64,000 bases of DNA from Rhynchopus sp. YZ270_cl-10 (Eukaryota > Euglenozoa > Diplonemea > Diplonemida > Diplonemidae): positions 930,001 through 994,000 of the forward strand of contig OZ037859.1 of the NCBI GenBank assembly GCA_964035575.1, read 5' to 3'. The notes beneath the pieces are model-generated. The model made no database searches and was not told the origin of the DNA. It saw nothing but the letters and a program-made list of their open reading frames with translations. Below, one piece after another: positions 33,807 through 42,767 of this stretch. Each line of letters starts with the position of its first letter. The first letter of the stretch is position 1. The position numbers and the translations under genes are program-made.

Positions 33807-34554
33807 CAGGGCGTTCGCCCCGGGGCGAAAAATATTTTTTTTCGTTAAAAAAATCTTTTCCTGAAAAAATGACATTTTATTTCGCCCCAGGGCTTCGCCC
33901 CACCGGGGCGAAACCCTGTATAAATAAATAAATAAATAAAAAAAGGGGGAAAAAAAAAAAAAAAAGAGAGAGAGAGATTTCTCCCCACCACCCTGTAGAC
34001 CCCCCCGGAGGGGGGGTCGTAGAGGGGTGTCCACTGTACTCAAAATCATCCGCAAACCCGCCTGCCGTGAGAGGAAGTTTCCCCAGCACTCCCGCTCGCT
34101 CCTCAATCCTGCAGTCTGCTGAAGGTGTACCGTACCCCCTGTTATAGAAGGTGTCACTGCTCGTGTCAACTCTACTTTCAACGGCAGAGAGTTGAAAATA
34201 ATCAAAATAAGGATGAAGTCTCATATGACAGATGCCTCTCTTGTACATCTGTTTGATTAAACAACACAAAGAGACCCTCAGTGAGGGGGGATTGATGAAA
34301 TTCTCCATCGTTTTGCTGGTTTTAGTATCAGGAAAGTTCAGCTGTAATATCACTTGTGCTGGGGAAGGGATCACGCGCAAATCGCAAATTTTTTTTGACC
34401 ATTCAGTACCAGGGATTCACCCCACGAACTAACTTCTCTCCGGCGGGAAAATTTTTTTTGACCTATTTTAAGCACTAGTAAAAAAACGAAAATTTCGGGG
34501 TTTTTGGCATTTCGCCACGATCAGGAAAAAACGATGGCGATAGCGAACGCCCTG
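33807..34554. mobile_element. hAT-like element nested in the AGTACT element
   Basis: A 748-bp element with ends CAGGGCGTTCGC and GCGAACGCCCTG and a perfect 8-bp duplication TGTACGGA at 33799-33806 and 34555-34562. CAGGG termini plus 8 bp fit hAT. It contains a TAAA microsatellite and a GGGGCGAA/TTCGCCCC palindrome. No transposase frame is evident. Confidence 0.85.
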
Positions 34555-34591
34555 TGTACGGAGGAAAAAAAAAAAAAGTACTTTTTTTTTT

Positions 34592-34714
34592 CCCGTCAAA
34601 AATTGTACGGAGAGAAAAAATAAAAAGTACTTTTTTTTTTCCAGTGTTCTAAATTTTTTGTACAGAAAAAAAAAAAGTACTTTTTATTTTTTCTCTCCGT
34701 ACAATTTTTGACGG
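34592..34714. repeat. Perfect 38-bp inverted repeat
   Basis: Arms 34592-34629 and 34677-34714 are exact reverse complements (beginning CCGTCAAAAATTGTACGG), separated by 47 bp. They belong to the AGTACT element and could extrude as a cruciform. Confidence 0.9.
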
Positions 34715-34772
34715 AAAAATAAAAAGTACTTTTTTTTTTTTCAAGTACTTTTTTTTTTCCTGTACAATTTTG

Positions 34773-36553
34773 CAGGGCTTCCCACAGGGGGGACCAGGGG
34801 GGACCACTGGTCCCCCTGGGGGAAAAAAAAAAAAATAAGGGGGGACCAGGGGGGACCAGCCTGCCGTTGAGTGTTCCGAAGCTGCCTATTAGGAATTTTC
34901 CACATTTTTTAAATTTTTTCCTACCCTCCCGTCCCCGCGCATCCAAATACAGGCAACTAACAGGGGGAAAGGATGGCACCAAAAAAGTCCTCTGGACCAA
35001 GACAGCTTTCCATAATGGAATTTGCAAAGCGACCGGCGGAGTCCCAAGTTATCTGCTCAGGAAGAGGCAGAATATAACGGTTGCAAAGAACCACGAGTAT
35101 GCCTCATGAACAAAGTGACCCCGTCACAGCCAGAACGCGACTCAATTGGTCAAACGCCGAAGGAAAAGGAAGCATGCAACATGGCGAAAGGAAAAAAGTA
35201 GCGTACCGTGCGCCTGCGGCGCAAGATTGCAAGCCACGCATGACATAGTTTGGCTGTAAAATAGTGCAATTTTAAGCACAATATTTTGAAATGTTGCGTA
35301 CCGTGGCTTCGCCAAAAACTTTCGTTCAGCAAAATATGGAAGTAACATTTACGGGAACTGACGATAATGACCAACGACAGTGCCATTTGATCGGTGCGCA
35401 ACATTTTTTTTTTAAAATGTTGCGTACCGTGGCTTCGCCAGGAACCTTTGCCATGACTGTCGTTTCTTTTTGTAGATGTCTATACTAGGAAACGTCTGCA
35501 CGCTACCGACCTGACATGATTTTTTTGCTTATCCCGCAAAGGTGGGGAACGTGAGATGATATGCAATATGCGAGTGAATGCAGCAGTTTTAACGGTTTAC
35601 CGGGACATTTTCGCCGGAGGCGAAAAAATGATTTTTGACCACTTAAAGTGCGTAGAGGCGCGTAACGTAACGTAACGTAGCGTCAGCGTTAGTGCTACAC
35701 ACCACACACAACAAGGCCAGGGTTTCCGCCAAGGGGGACCGGGGGGGACCATGGTCCCCCCCAATATTTTTCCCAGAAAAATCCGGATTTTTACAGGGGT
35801 TTGGGGGGTACCATGGTCCCCCCTAAGAAAAATGGGTTTTGGAGGTTGTAGATGACCCCCCGTGGTCATGTGACCCCACCGTGCAGAGCATTTGACTCGC
35901 TGTGTCAAAAGGAGTGGAAGAAAAGGGGATGGCGAACTCTAAAAAAATAAAAAAGTAGCGTACCGTGCGCCTGCGGCGCTGTGTTGCTGGCTCTTTGATG
36001 TTGATATTATTGATACCATTGATACTTCCGAGCATTGCCCCTTTTAAAAGGAGGCTTCGGCAAGCGACGAGTACATACACTTTCATTACATGTTCCAACT
36101 GCAGCACTGCAATCACTGTGTGGCGCCATACAAGGAAAAAAGCAAATACCATCACCCTCCACTCTCACAAGACCCCTTACCTACCTCTACCAGACAACGC
36201 AGCTGTGAAGCTTAGCACGGCTATCTAACCTGGTGCTAAAAAGCCTGGCGCAAAAAAGTTGTGCCAAAGCTGGCAGAGCAGACTTGTCTTTGCTGTCAAG
36301 AAGGAGACTCCCACGGTTGTCACACCCTTCGCCTCTCCACTCTGTGGCCTGCAGGGAGGCGCGCGCGAAGCGCGCGACGACCGCTATTGCGGGGAGAAAA
36401 AAAATTTTGGGGGGTCTTTTTGATGGTCCCCCCCAATTTCTGAAACCCCAAATCCTGGCGGAAACCCTGAAGGCGCGAAAAAAAAATTTTTTTCACCTTT
36501 TTTTGGCTGGTCCCCCTGGGAGGCCAAACCCCCAGATCCTGCGGGAAGCCCTG
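34773..36553. mobile_element. CAGGG-ended element with its own nested insertion
   Basis: Termini CAGGGCTTCCCACAGG and, inverted, CAGGGCTTCCCGCAGG; flanking duplication ATTTTG at 34767-34772 and 36554-36559; 1,781 bp including the insertion at 35718-36469. It carries modules (GCGTACCGTGCGCCTGCGGC and ATGTTGCGTACCGTGGCTTC) that recur in other elements of the window. No supported coding sequence. Confidence 0.8.
35718..36469. mobile_element. Innermost CAGGG-ended element
   Basis: A 752-bp element with ends CAGGGTTTCCGCCA and TGGCGGAAACCCTG and flanking duplication AAGGC at 35713-35717 and 36470-36474. It contains GGGGGGACCATGGTCCCCCC palindromes and another copy of the GCGTACCGTGCGCCTGCGGC module. 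No coding frame. Confidence 0.8.
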
Positions 36554-36662
36554 ATTTTGATGAAAAAAAAAAAAGTACTTTTTTTTTCGAAAAGTGAAAA
36601 AGTACTTTTTTTGACCAAAAAATATCACTTTTTAAAAAAGTACTTTTCCGAACCGTGACTTG

Positions 36663-36996
36663 CATGGAAAACAAAAGATCTTAGTAAGGGGAAATTTTTT
36701 TTGAGCGGGGTTTTGATATCTTCTTAGTTTTTTTTTTTCCACTAAGATCTTAGTGGAAAAAAACACCAAAAAACTAAGATCTTAGTTTTTTTTCTAAGAT
36801 CGTAGCCACTTTATTTTTAAGATCTTAGTTTTGTTTTTAAGATCTTAGTTTTTTTTGGTGGAAACTAAGATCTTAACAAAAAAAAACTAAGATATTCAAC
36901 ACAAAACACTAAGATCTTACTTAATTTTAAGAAAACACTAAGATCTTAAACGGTGTTTTTCGCTCATATCTTAATTAAGATCTTTTGTAATCCATG
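36663..36996. mobile_element. MITE-like element built from AAGATCTT palindromes
   Basis: Termini CATGGAAAACAAAAGATCTT and inverted CATGGATTACAAAAGATCTT. Between and within them are nine exact AAGATCTT octamers, most extended to CTAAGATCTTAG, plus two near copies, in about 330 bp of A/T-rich sequence. ACTTG lies on both sides with a one-base offset, so the target duplication is uncertain. It abuts the nested stack on its left and ends about 540 bp before the gene at 37535. Confidence 0.75.
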
Positions 36997-37534
36997 AACT
37001 TGTTGTCAATTCTAAAAAGATTGGAGGCAGCGCTGCAGGGCAAACAAAACGGATTGAAAAAAACAGAAGCTTGCTTGTTTTCTTTGAGTACTCAATTAAC
37101 CACAACAACCGTACTTCAGTTTAACACATTTTTTCACTTTTTTGTTTTCCCGGCTTTGAGCGCACAAACAAAAGACCCGATCTTTTTTGTCAAAATGTCA
37201 AAAAAAGTGCTCAGAAGTGTCCAAAACCCGGCGGAAGTGATTTTTTGTCCAGGAGGACTGGTGTTTTACCTTATTTTGGCATTTTTTGGTGAAAGACGCC
37301 AAATTTCTAGCACTCAAACCGTGGCTCTTAGGAGTATACCCCTGTCTACTATCCCCCTACTCTACCTATTCCATAAGTTTAAATTCATCTCACCCCAACT
37401 CTTTTTAAAATACCATTCGACTCACATGCCCCCCCTTCCCCAGCACCCCAGCACCCCAGACCCTCCCACTCAGATTATTTTCTTTTTGATAAATTGTTGG
37501 AGTGTTGTTTTTCCCATTCAATTTTACTACACAA
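36997..37534. other. Leader region of the 37535 gene
   Basis: AT-rich sequence turning C- and T-rich over the last 150 bases, with a T-rich tract just before the ATG. No element or RNA gene seen. Confidence 0.5.
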
Positions 37535-39268
37535 ATGGAAGGCTCACACTACAAACTAGACGGACTGCAAACCCTACGGGAACAGGTTGCTAGCGAACGG
37601 CGTGTTCAGGAGAGACTTAAGTCTGAGGGGGAAGATTGGCTGAGAGAGATCGAGCTTCGTTTGTTGGGGACAAGCATGTCACCTGATGCACGAGCACCGG
37701 TACACACCCAGCCATCCTCTACTACTGCCGCCGACGTGCTTGCTTGGAACAACGTTGTGATTAAGGTTGGCGGGGCTATGACTGAGCAGGAGCTTCTTAT
37801 GCTTTCCAATGAAACCTTTGAAGGCATTGCACAGCACTACAACGTGACGGACGTTGCGGTTCTTGAAGGGGCAAGACGCTTCCGTGCAGTGCATATGGTA
37901 GCACAGAGCGAGGAGGCGGTGGCGGCACGCACCTCACTGTCACCACCCCTCTCAATGTCGTGCCCGTCGTACAGAGACTACGAGGCTGCACTCTCGCCAT
38001 ATGCAAGCGTGGATGGGCTGGAGGGGGCACGGACAGCAGTCGCGACGCGTGGTGATGAAGATGTGGCACGTCATGCATCCCCCGAGCCTGCGCTCTACAA
38101 CCCTCATGGTCACACCTCTCCGCTGTTGGCAGCGGTCCCCCCCGTACTCCCTCTCCCAGTGGTGGAGCGTGCAGTGCCTACACAGACGCAACACGATTGG
38201 CTTGCGGAGTTGAGGGCGAATCTTTCGTCCAGCGCAATGCACGCTGCAGCATCGGCTCTGCTGGCTGCGGAGGAAACAAAAGAAGAAGCAGCACCAGAAG
38301 CAGCAGAGGAAGAGACAACAGAGCTGCCTATTGAAGCTGTAGAAACAAAGGAAAGCGTTGAGAACAGCGAGGAGAAGGAAGAGGAGGAACCCAAGGAGGA
38401 GGCAGATGCGTGCGATGTACAGGGAGACGTCGAGGAAGAAGTTAGCGCGACACCAAACAAGCGTTTATCTGACCCCGAGCGGAAAGGGAGGAAGCAGAAG
38501 AAGGTGGATGAGTCTGACAAGGACACACGCCCTCCGTGGGACAGCCGCATTAAGAAGAACGCTGCTACGGGGATGTCGCTTGAGCTGGAGAAGCTGCGAC
38601 TCAGGCTTGACAGCGAGCCGCCTCCGCAGCAGCCCCTTGCACGCTTTGCGCTTCGCAAGAAGAAGCCTGAGCCCAAGCTGCACACTCCTCTTGCTGCGAT
38701 GACCACTGCTGCTGAACGGGCCAAGGAGAGACGCCCTGTGTTCCCCGAATACACACACAAAGCTGTGTCCAGATCCACCAGCCTGGGCAACGTTACGCCA
38801 CGCAAATCCTCCAACGTGCGTTCCCACACAACACAGGTCTCAAGACCACGCACCGTTACACCCAAAGCAAAGCGGCGTACACCAAGCGAAAAGCCAAAGG
38901 TGCAGCACCCACCTCTGAACCTGCAGCCACACACCCCAATGGGCGCTTCCCTGCAAGGCGTGCATGCGTCCATGGTAATGTCCGCTGCACAGCGTGCCAT
39001 GGTCGGTGTGCCCATCACCGTTCCTACCGTCCACTTCATCCCACCCCCTCCAGTGATGCTCCCCCTCCCCGAGATTGTCTCCCCACAACGCCTCGCTTCA
39101 CCGGAGCCCAAGCCCGAGCCCGAATTCGAATCCGAGGAGTGCAAGCGTGCACGCCGCCGTGCTGCCGCAGTTAAGTCGATAATGTCGCCAACAATCCCCG
39201 TCGATGTGGCAGGCACGGCTGACACACGCCCGCTCTACGTCCCCACACCCCCACGTCTTCTGTATTAG
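37535..39268 (+). CDS. Hypothetical low-complexity protein
   Basis: A 577-residue protein I do not recognise. Residues 1-50 form a charged helix. Residues about 70-125 could be a small helical domain (TEQELLMLSNETFEGIAQHY, then DVAVLEGARRFRAVH). The middle (about 250-320) is very acidic, Glu/Ala-rich. Residues 320-460 are basic with Ser/Thr-Pro sites, and the C-terminus is Pro-rich and ends in Tyr. No membrane segment or signal peptide is visible. Its + strand place between the SPX-like kinase and the SPX-RING-MIF4G gene may be coincidental. The many S/T-P sites would suit a CMGC kinase substrate, which is inference only. ATG 37535 is the first in frame. Confidence 0.7.
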   Translation: MEGSHYKLDGLQTLREQVASERRVQERLKSEGEDWLREIELRLLGTSMSPDARAPVHTQPSSTTAADVLAWNNVVIKVGGAMTEQELLMLSNETFEGIAQHYNVTDVAVLEGARRFRAVHMVAQSEEAVAARTSLSPPLSMSCPSYRDYEAALSPYASVDGLEGARTAVATRGDEDVARHASPEPALYNPHGHTSPLLAAVPPVLPLPVVERAVPTQTQHDWLAELRANLSSSAMHAAASALLAAEETKEEAAPEAAEEETTELPIEAVETKESVENSEEKEEEEPKEEADACDVQGDVEEEVSATPNKRLSDPERKGRKQKKVDESDKDTRPPWDSRIKKNAATGMSLELEKLRLRLDSEPPPQQPLARFALRKKKPEPKLHTPLAAMTTAAERAKERRPVFPEYTHKAVSRSTSLGNVTPRKSSNVRSHTTQVSRPRTVTPKAKRRTPSEKPKVQHPPLNLQPHTPMGASLQGVHASMVMSAAQRAMVGVPITVPTVHFIPPPPVMLPLPEIVSPQRLASPEPKPEPEFESEECKRARRRAAAVKSIMSPTIPVDVAGTADTRPLYVPTPPRLLY

Positions 39269-39432
39269 TTTCCCACTAGACAAGCTCGCAGCACTGTGTT
39301 GTTTATGTTGCTGTGTTGTACTGTACACAAAAAAAATGTTATATCCCCAACTGTTTCCCCCCATCCCATCCCGACACAACACAACACAATACAACACCCC
39401 ACAGACGTCATCCGTGGGCGTTATCCAACAAG

Positions 39433-41943
39433 ATGACGGAATGCGGAACGTACCCTGCAGCACAGCTGGGCCACCCGAACAGCGCTGCGCCCACACACTG
39501 CAACACACAGAACGGCAGGATCGCTGCTGCTGCTGCTGCCGTTGCTGGCGAAGCCCCAGCGCAGCAGAGATGGAAGGTGGCGGGCACAGTGAACGTGCTG
39601 AGCGACGTGATGCAGTTTGGTAAGCTCCTCAGCCGCGTGCGCAACGACGGACGTGTGTACCTGAACTACAAGGAACTGAAGCAGTGCATGAGCGAGCGCG
39701 ACCTGCTGAAGGAGAAGCTGAAGAGGGAGATCTACTACATCGACTCCTTCTTCAGACGTGAGGAGGAGACCATCCTGCGCGATGGCCCTACCACCGCCAC
39801 AGTCACTGCACTCTTGCGCCTGGTGCTCATCAACATCTTTGCCTGCAAGAAGATCGTGACGACACACGAGAGGTACGCAGGCATCGAGCACTCCTGCCGC
39901 TCTGAGATCCTCGCCCACCTCCAGGCAACGTCCTTCTACAACGCCTTCTGCAGCAGCCCTGTGTTCGTCCAGCCTGAGGTCGCCCTCAAGGGGCTCACCC
40001 CGACACAGCTCCAGCAGATGAACCCTATCCGGGTGTGTGTGTCGTGCAGCCACCAGACACCGCACATGGCGCAGTTGTCCTCCTGTGCACACCCACTGTG
40101 CTGGGACTGCATTGTGAAGAAGGACCAGAAGGGGCTCACCGGCTGCCCTGTGTGTGGCGAGGAGCTGTGCCTGCCAGACTCGTCCATCCTATGCGAGGGC
40201 ATCCTTGGCGTTGAGCCACGTGCAGCGACACGTGCCTCAAGGCGTCGTAACCACCAGACAGACCAGCCCTCCACCGACGACGAAGACGAAGAAGTTGAAG
40301 TACCGCAGGAGGAGAAGGTACACGAGGAAAAGGAGAAAGAGGTGGAGAAGGAGAAAGACGAGAAAGAGGAGAAAGTGGCCGAGCCCGAGCCTGCGACGTA
40401 CGTGCTCGAGAGCGACGAGGAGTGCGCAGCCTCGCAGAAGAACAGATACTTCTGCCACGAATGCAGCATGACGCTGAACTCCTTCAGACAGGCCCAGATC
40501 CACGTCAACGGGAAGCGCCACATCGACCAGGTTGCTCGCTTGAAGGAACGCTGCGCACGCGATGGGGTTGAATTCAACAGCCCTGGTTTGGTTGATTACT
40601 CCGAGGACCTTCAGATTGAGGGCCACCGGAAGGCGAGGAGGAGTAGGGGGGGTGCGAAGAGCAAGCTGCGGGCGAAGAAGCAGGAGACACTTGACGAACC
40701 TCCTTTGCAGCAGCAGCCAAGCGACTTGCACTCACGCGCTGCCTCGGGGTCAGGCAGGAACGCTGCACCACCACGTCTGGACGACTTCGCTGAGAACACC
40801 CTCTCGAGGATGCACTCCGTTGGCAGCATGCACTCTTTGGGTGATGCAACGGGCATGCCTCACGTCAGCTCTTGGGGCGACCTCACTGCACAGCCGTCAC
40901 AGAATTCACACAGCGCGATCGGCACACCACTGCACCCTTTGGAACGCTCCATGGATGCAGAGCGCTACCCCATCTACAACCAGCATCAGTACAGCCAGCC
41001 GCACACCCCTGGACTGATCGGGCCCAACACGTCGCAGCAGATGCCATACTCAAACCAACCATACCCTCTGTTCCACTCCTACGTTAATGAGCAGATCATC
41101 TCCGAAGCTGCGGACGTCCAAGAACACAGCGAAGAAAAGACCTACGAAAAGCCACCCCCACCAGAGTCAACACCCGCAAAGACCCACGCCTTCCAGATCT
41201 ACCGCCACAGCTCTGATCTGAGACAGAGCATCGAGACTGTCATTGCGAAGAAGGATAACGATGGAAAGGCGTTTCAGAAGATCAAAACCTTTGTCGTTGA
41301 AGAGGATGGCTGCAGTGGTCTGGTCGAAGAGGTGTACAGAGGGATCTTCAACGGTGAGAACCAGACAGAGTACGCAGAGCTCTGCAAGATGGTGGACCAG
41401 AGTGATGACCCAGAGGTGACCTTGGTGCGCAATGAGTTCATTGGCTTGCTCCTGAGGAAATGCAAGCAGACAGTCACCGCAACGATTACGTCGCAGCCAA
41501 CCAGCTACACCATGAGCCAGGAACAGATCGATGCCATTGAAGAGCAGGAGCTTCGCGATCGGTTCAGACGTGCTGCTGCAGTGAAGTTCAGCGCTGACCT
41601 GTTTTCTCGCAACATCCTTCCGGTCGCAGTGGTGCACGTCTGTCTGCAGACTATGCTCTACGGCAAGCCTCTCAAGGCAGACCAAAAAGGAATGGATCTT
41701 CTCGAAAGCGGTGACAATGACGACAACCAAGAAGACAACCTTGCCACTGCCTGCAAAATCTTCCACACCGTTGGTGAGAAGCTCAAGCAAACCAACCCGA
41801 ACTTCTTAGACGAATACAAAGACGCACTGCAGCACTTCCAGGGCCGCATCGCGTCCTCACGTGTCAAGAGAAGAGTAAAGGATATTCTTGACACATACGG
41901 CTCAAACAACGAACACAACCAACCCACAGGGGCAGATCCATGA
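39433..41943 (+). CDS. SPX-RING-C2H2-MIF4G fusion protein
   Basis: Single exon, 836 residues. An SPX domain begins at Met60 (MQFGKLLSRV, then YLNYKELKQ with the phosphate-binding Tyr and Lys) and continues to about 150 (NIFACKKIVTTHER; the usual second Lys pair is TT). A C3HC4 RING at about 201-245 has CVSC, then C-x-H, CWDC and CPVC at standard spacing, suggesting ubiquitin ligase activity. A Glu/Lys-rich acidic stretch (about 275-330) precedes a JAZ/U1-type C2H2 finger at about 339-365 (CHEC...H-x5-H with GKRH), a type that often binds double-stranded RNA. After a disordered linker, residues about 583-832 look like a MIF4G domain: EEVYRGIFNGENQTEYAELC, VRNEFIGLLLRKC, AAVKFSADLF and SRVKRRVKDILDTY. 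SPX-RING is known from plant NLA; addition of MIF4G is new to me. The first 59 residues are Ala-rich, and translation might instead start at the SPX methionine at 39610. Confidence 0.82.
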   Translation: MTECGTYPAAQLGHPNSAAPTHCNTQNGRIAAAAAAVAGEAPAQQRWKVAGTVNVLSDVMQFGKLLSRVRNDGRVYLNYKELKQCMSERDLLKEKLKREIYYIDSFFRREEETILRDGPTTATVTALLRLVLINIFACKKIVTTHERYAGIEHSCRSEILAHLQATSFYNAFCSSPVFVQPEVALKGLTPTQLQQMNPIRVCVSCSHQTPHMAQLSSCAHPLCWDCIVKKDQKGLTGCPVCGEELCLPDSSILCEGILGVEPRAATRASRRRNHQTDQPSTDDEDEEVEVPQEEKVHEEKEKEVEKEKDEKEEKVAEPEPATYVLESDEECAASQKNRYFCHECSMTLNSFRQAQIHVNGKRHIDQVARLKERCARDGVEFNSPGLVDYSEDLQIEGHRKARRSRGGAKSKLRAKKQETLDEPPLQQQPSDLHSRAASGSGRNAAPPRLDDFAENTLSRMHSVGSMHSLGDATGMPHVSSWGDLTAQPSQNSHSAIGTPLHPLERSMDAERYPIYNQHQYSQPHTPGLIGPNTSQQMPYSNQPYPLFHSYVNEQIISEAADVQEHSEEKTYEKPPPPESTPAKTHAFQIYRHSSDLRQSIETVIAKKDNDGKAFQKIKTFVVEEDGCSGLVEEVYRGIFNGENQTEYAELCKMVDQSDDPEVTLVRNEFIGLLLRKCKQTVTATITSQPTSYTMSQEQIDAIEEQELRDRFRRAAAVKFSADLFSRNILPVAVVHVCLQTMLYGKPLKADQKGMDLLESGDNDDNQEDNLATACKIFHTVGEKLKQTNPNFLDEYKDALQHFQGRIASSRVKRRVKDILDTYGSNNEHNQPTGADP

Positions 41944-42767
41944 GCAAAAACAGATTCAAAAATAAATAGTGGAGTTCATCCTCGGGTGTCTACACTAATA
42001 CAACCAAGTTTTCAAAATAAAGTAAAATGAGCATATTTTTTTTGTGGTAGGTGTTGGGGGGAGTATGGTGGTAATTTAAGATGTATTTTTATCAGAATCT
42101 ATGAAAAAAGAAGATACACAAAAAAAAAACCCCCACCGTTATTCTCACGAAATTCTAACAAAATACATTAGAAATACCAAACACAGCCATGAGTGTGGAC
42201 GCATATAATTCTGTTTCGTGCATTCCCCTTTGTTGTTTTTTCTTTTTTTTTTTTTTGGATTCCCGTTGCTCACACTTTTTATCCCCCCCAAAAAAAATGT
42301 GATTTTTTTTTAGTGACAGAGTACTGTGAGGCTTGGGATCATCTTATCATCATTTTTTTTTTTTTTGTTTTTTTTTTTTTTACTCCTTTACTTTCGCCGT
42401 TTTTGAACCATGGTTTTGTTCAAATACGAACGTTCTCCCCTTGCTCCTGTCCACAAAAGAAGAAGAAAAAAAAGGAATATGGCAAAGGTGTATCTCTCAA
42501 TTTTCTGAGATACATTTACAATACCTTCACTCGCAATTGTATTACAATTCTGCCTGTAATCAAAAAAGAAACAGCGAACCGTGCATGTAACCGTGCATAT
42601 CTGCCTCGCCCCGTCTTTTAGACAAGAAGTCGACGGAGTGAGGGGGGGGGTATAATTTCTTAGTGAGCCTTCCCCCCCCCTTTTTTTGGTCTTCTTTCAC
42701 GGAGTCAGCACCTTACTGCCGTCCGTTTGAGGTTTTTTTTTGGTGACTAAGCGAGAGGCTTGGGGTC
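41944..42767. other. Downstream spacer with dispersed elements
   Basis: The post-stop element lies at 41966-42020 (ATAGTGGAGTTCATCCTCGG, then TGTCTACACTAATACAACC), 23 bases after the stop. Motif copies lie at 42312-42384 and 42741-42767; the second is interrupted by a transposon and resumes at 44099. Long T runs. No gene. Confidence 0.7.

Larger units (their letters stand above)
33701..36657. mobile_element. TIR element with AAAGTACTTT palindromes, split by two insertions
   Basis: Termini CACGGATCGGAAAAGTACTT and inverted CACGGTTCGGAAAAGTACTT (19 of 20 match), flanked by ACTTGC at 33695-33700 and 36658-36663. Removing the two insertions (33807-34554 and 34773-36553) leaves an ancestral element of about 430 bp, mostly poly-A/poly-T with repeated AGTACT palindromes. 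No coding capacity. Confidence 0.8.

Noticed and set aside
39421-40092. 223-codon minus-strand frame opposite the SPX-RING part
   Set aside because: Antisense to conserved SPX and RING motifs.
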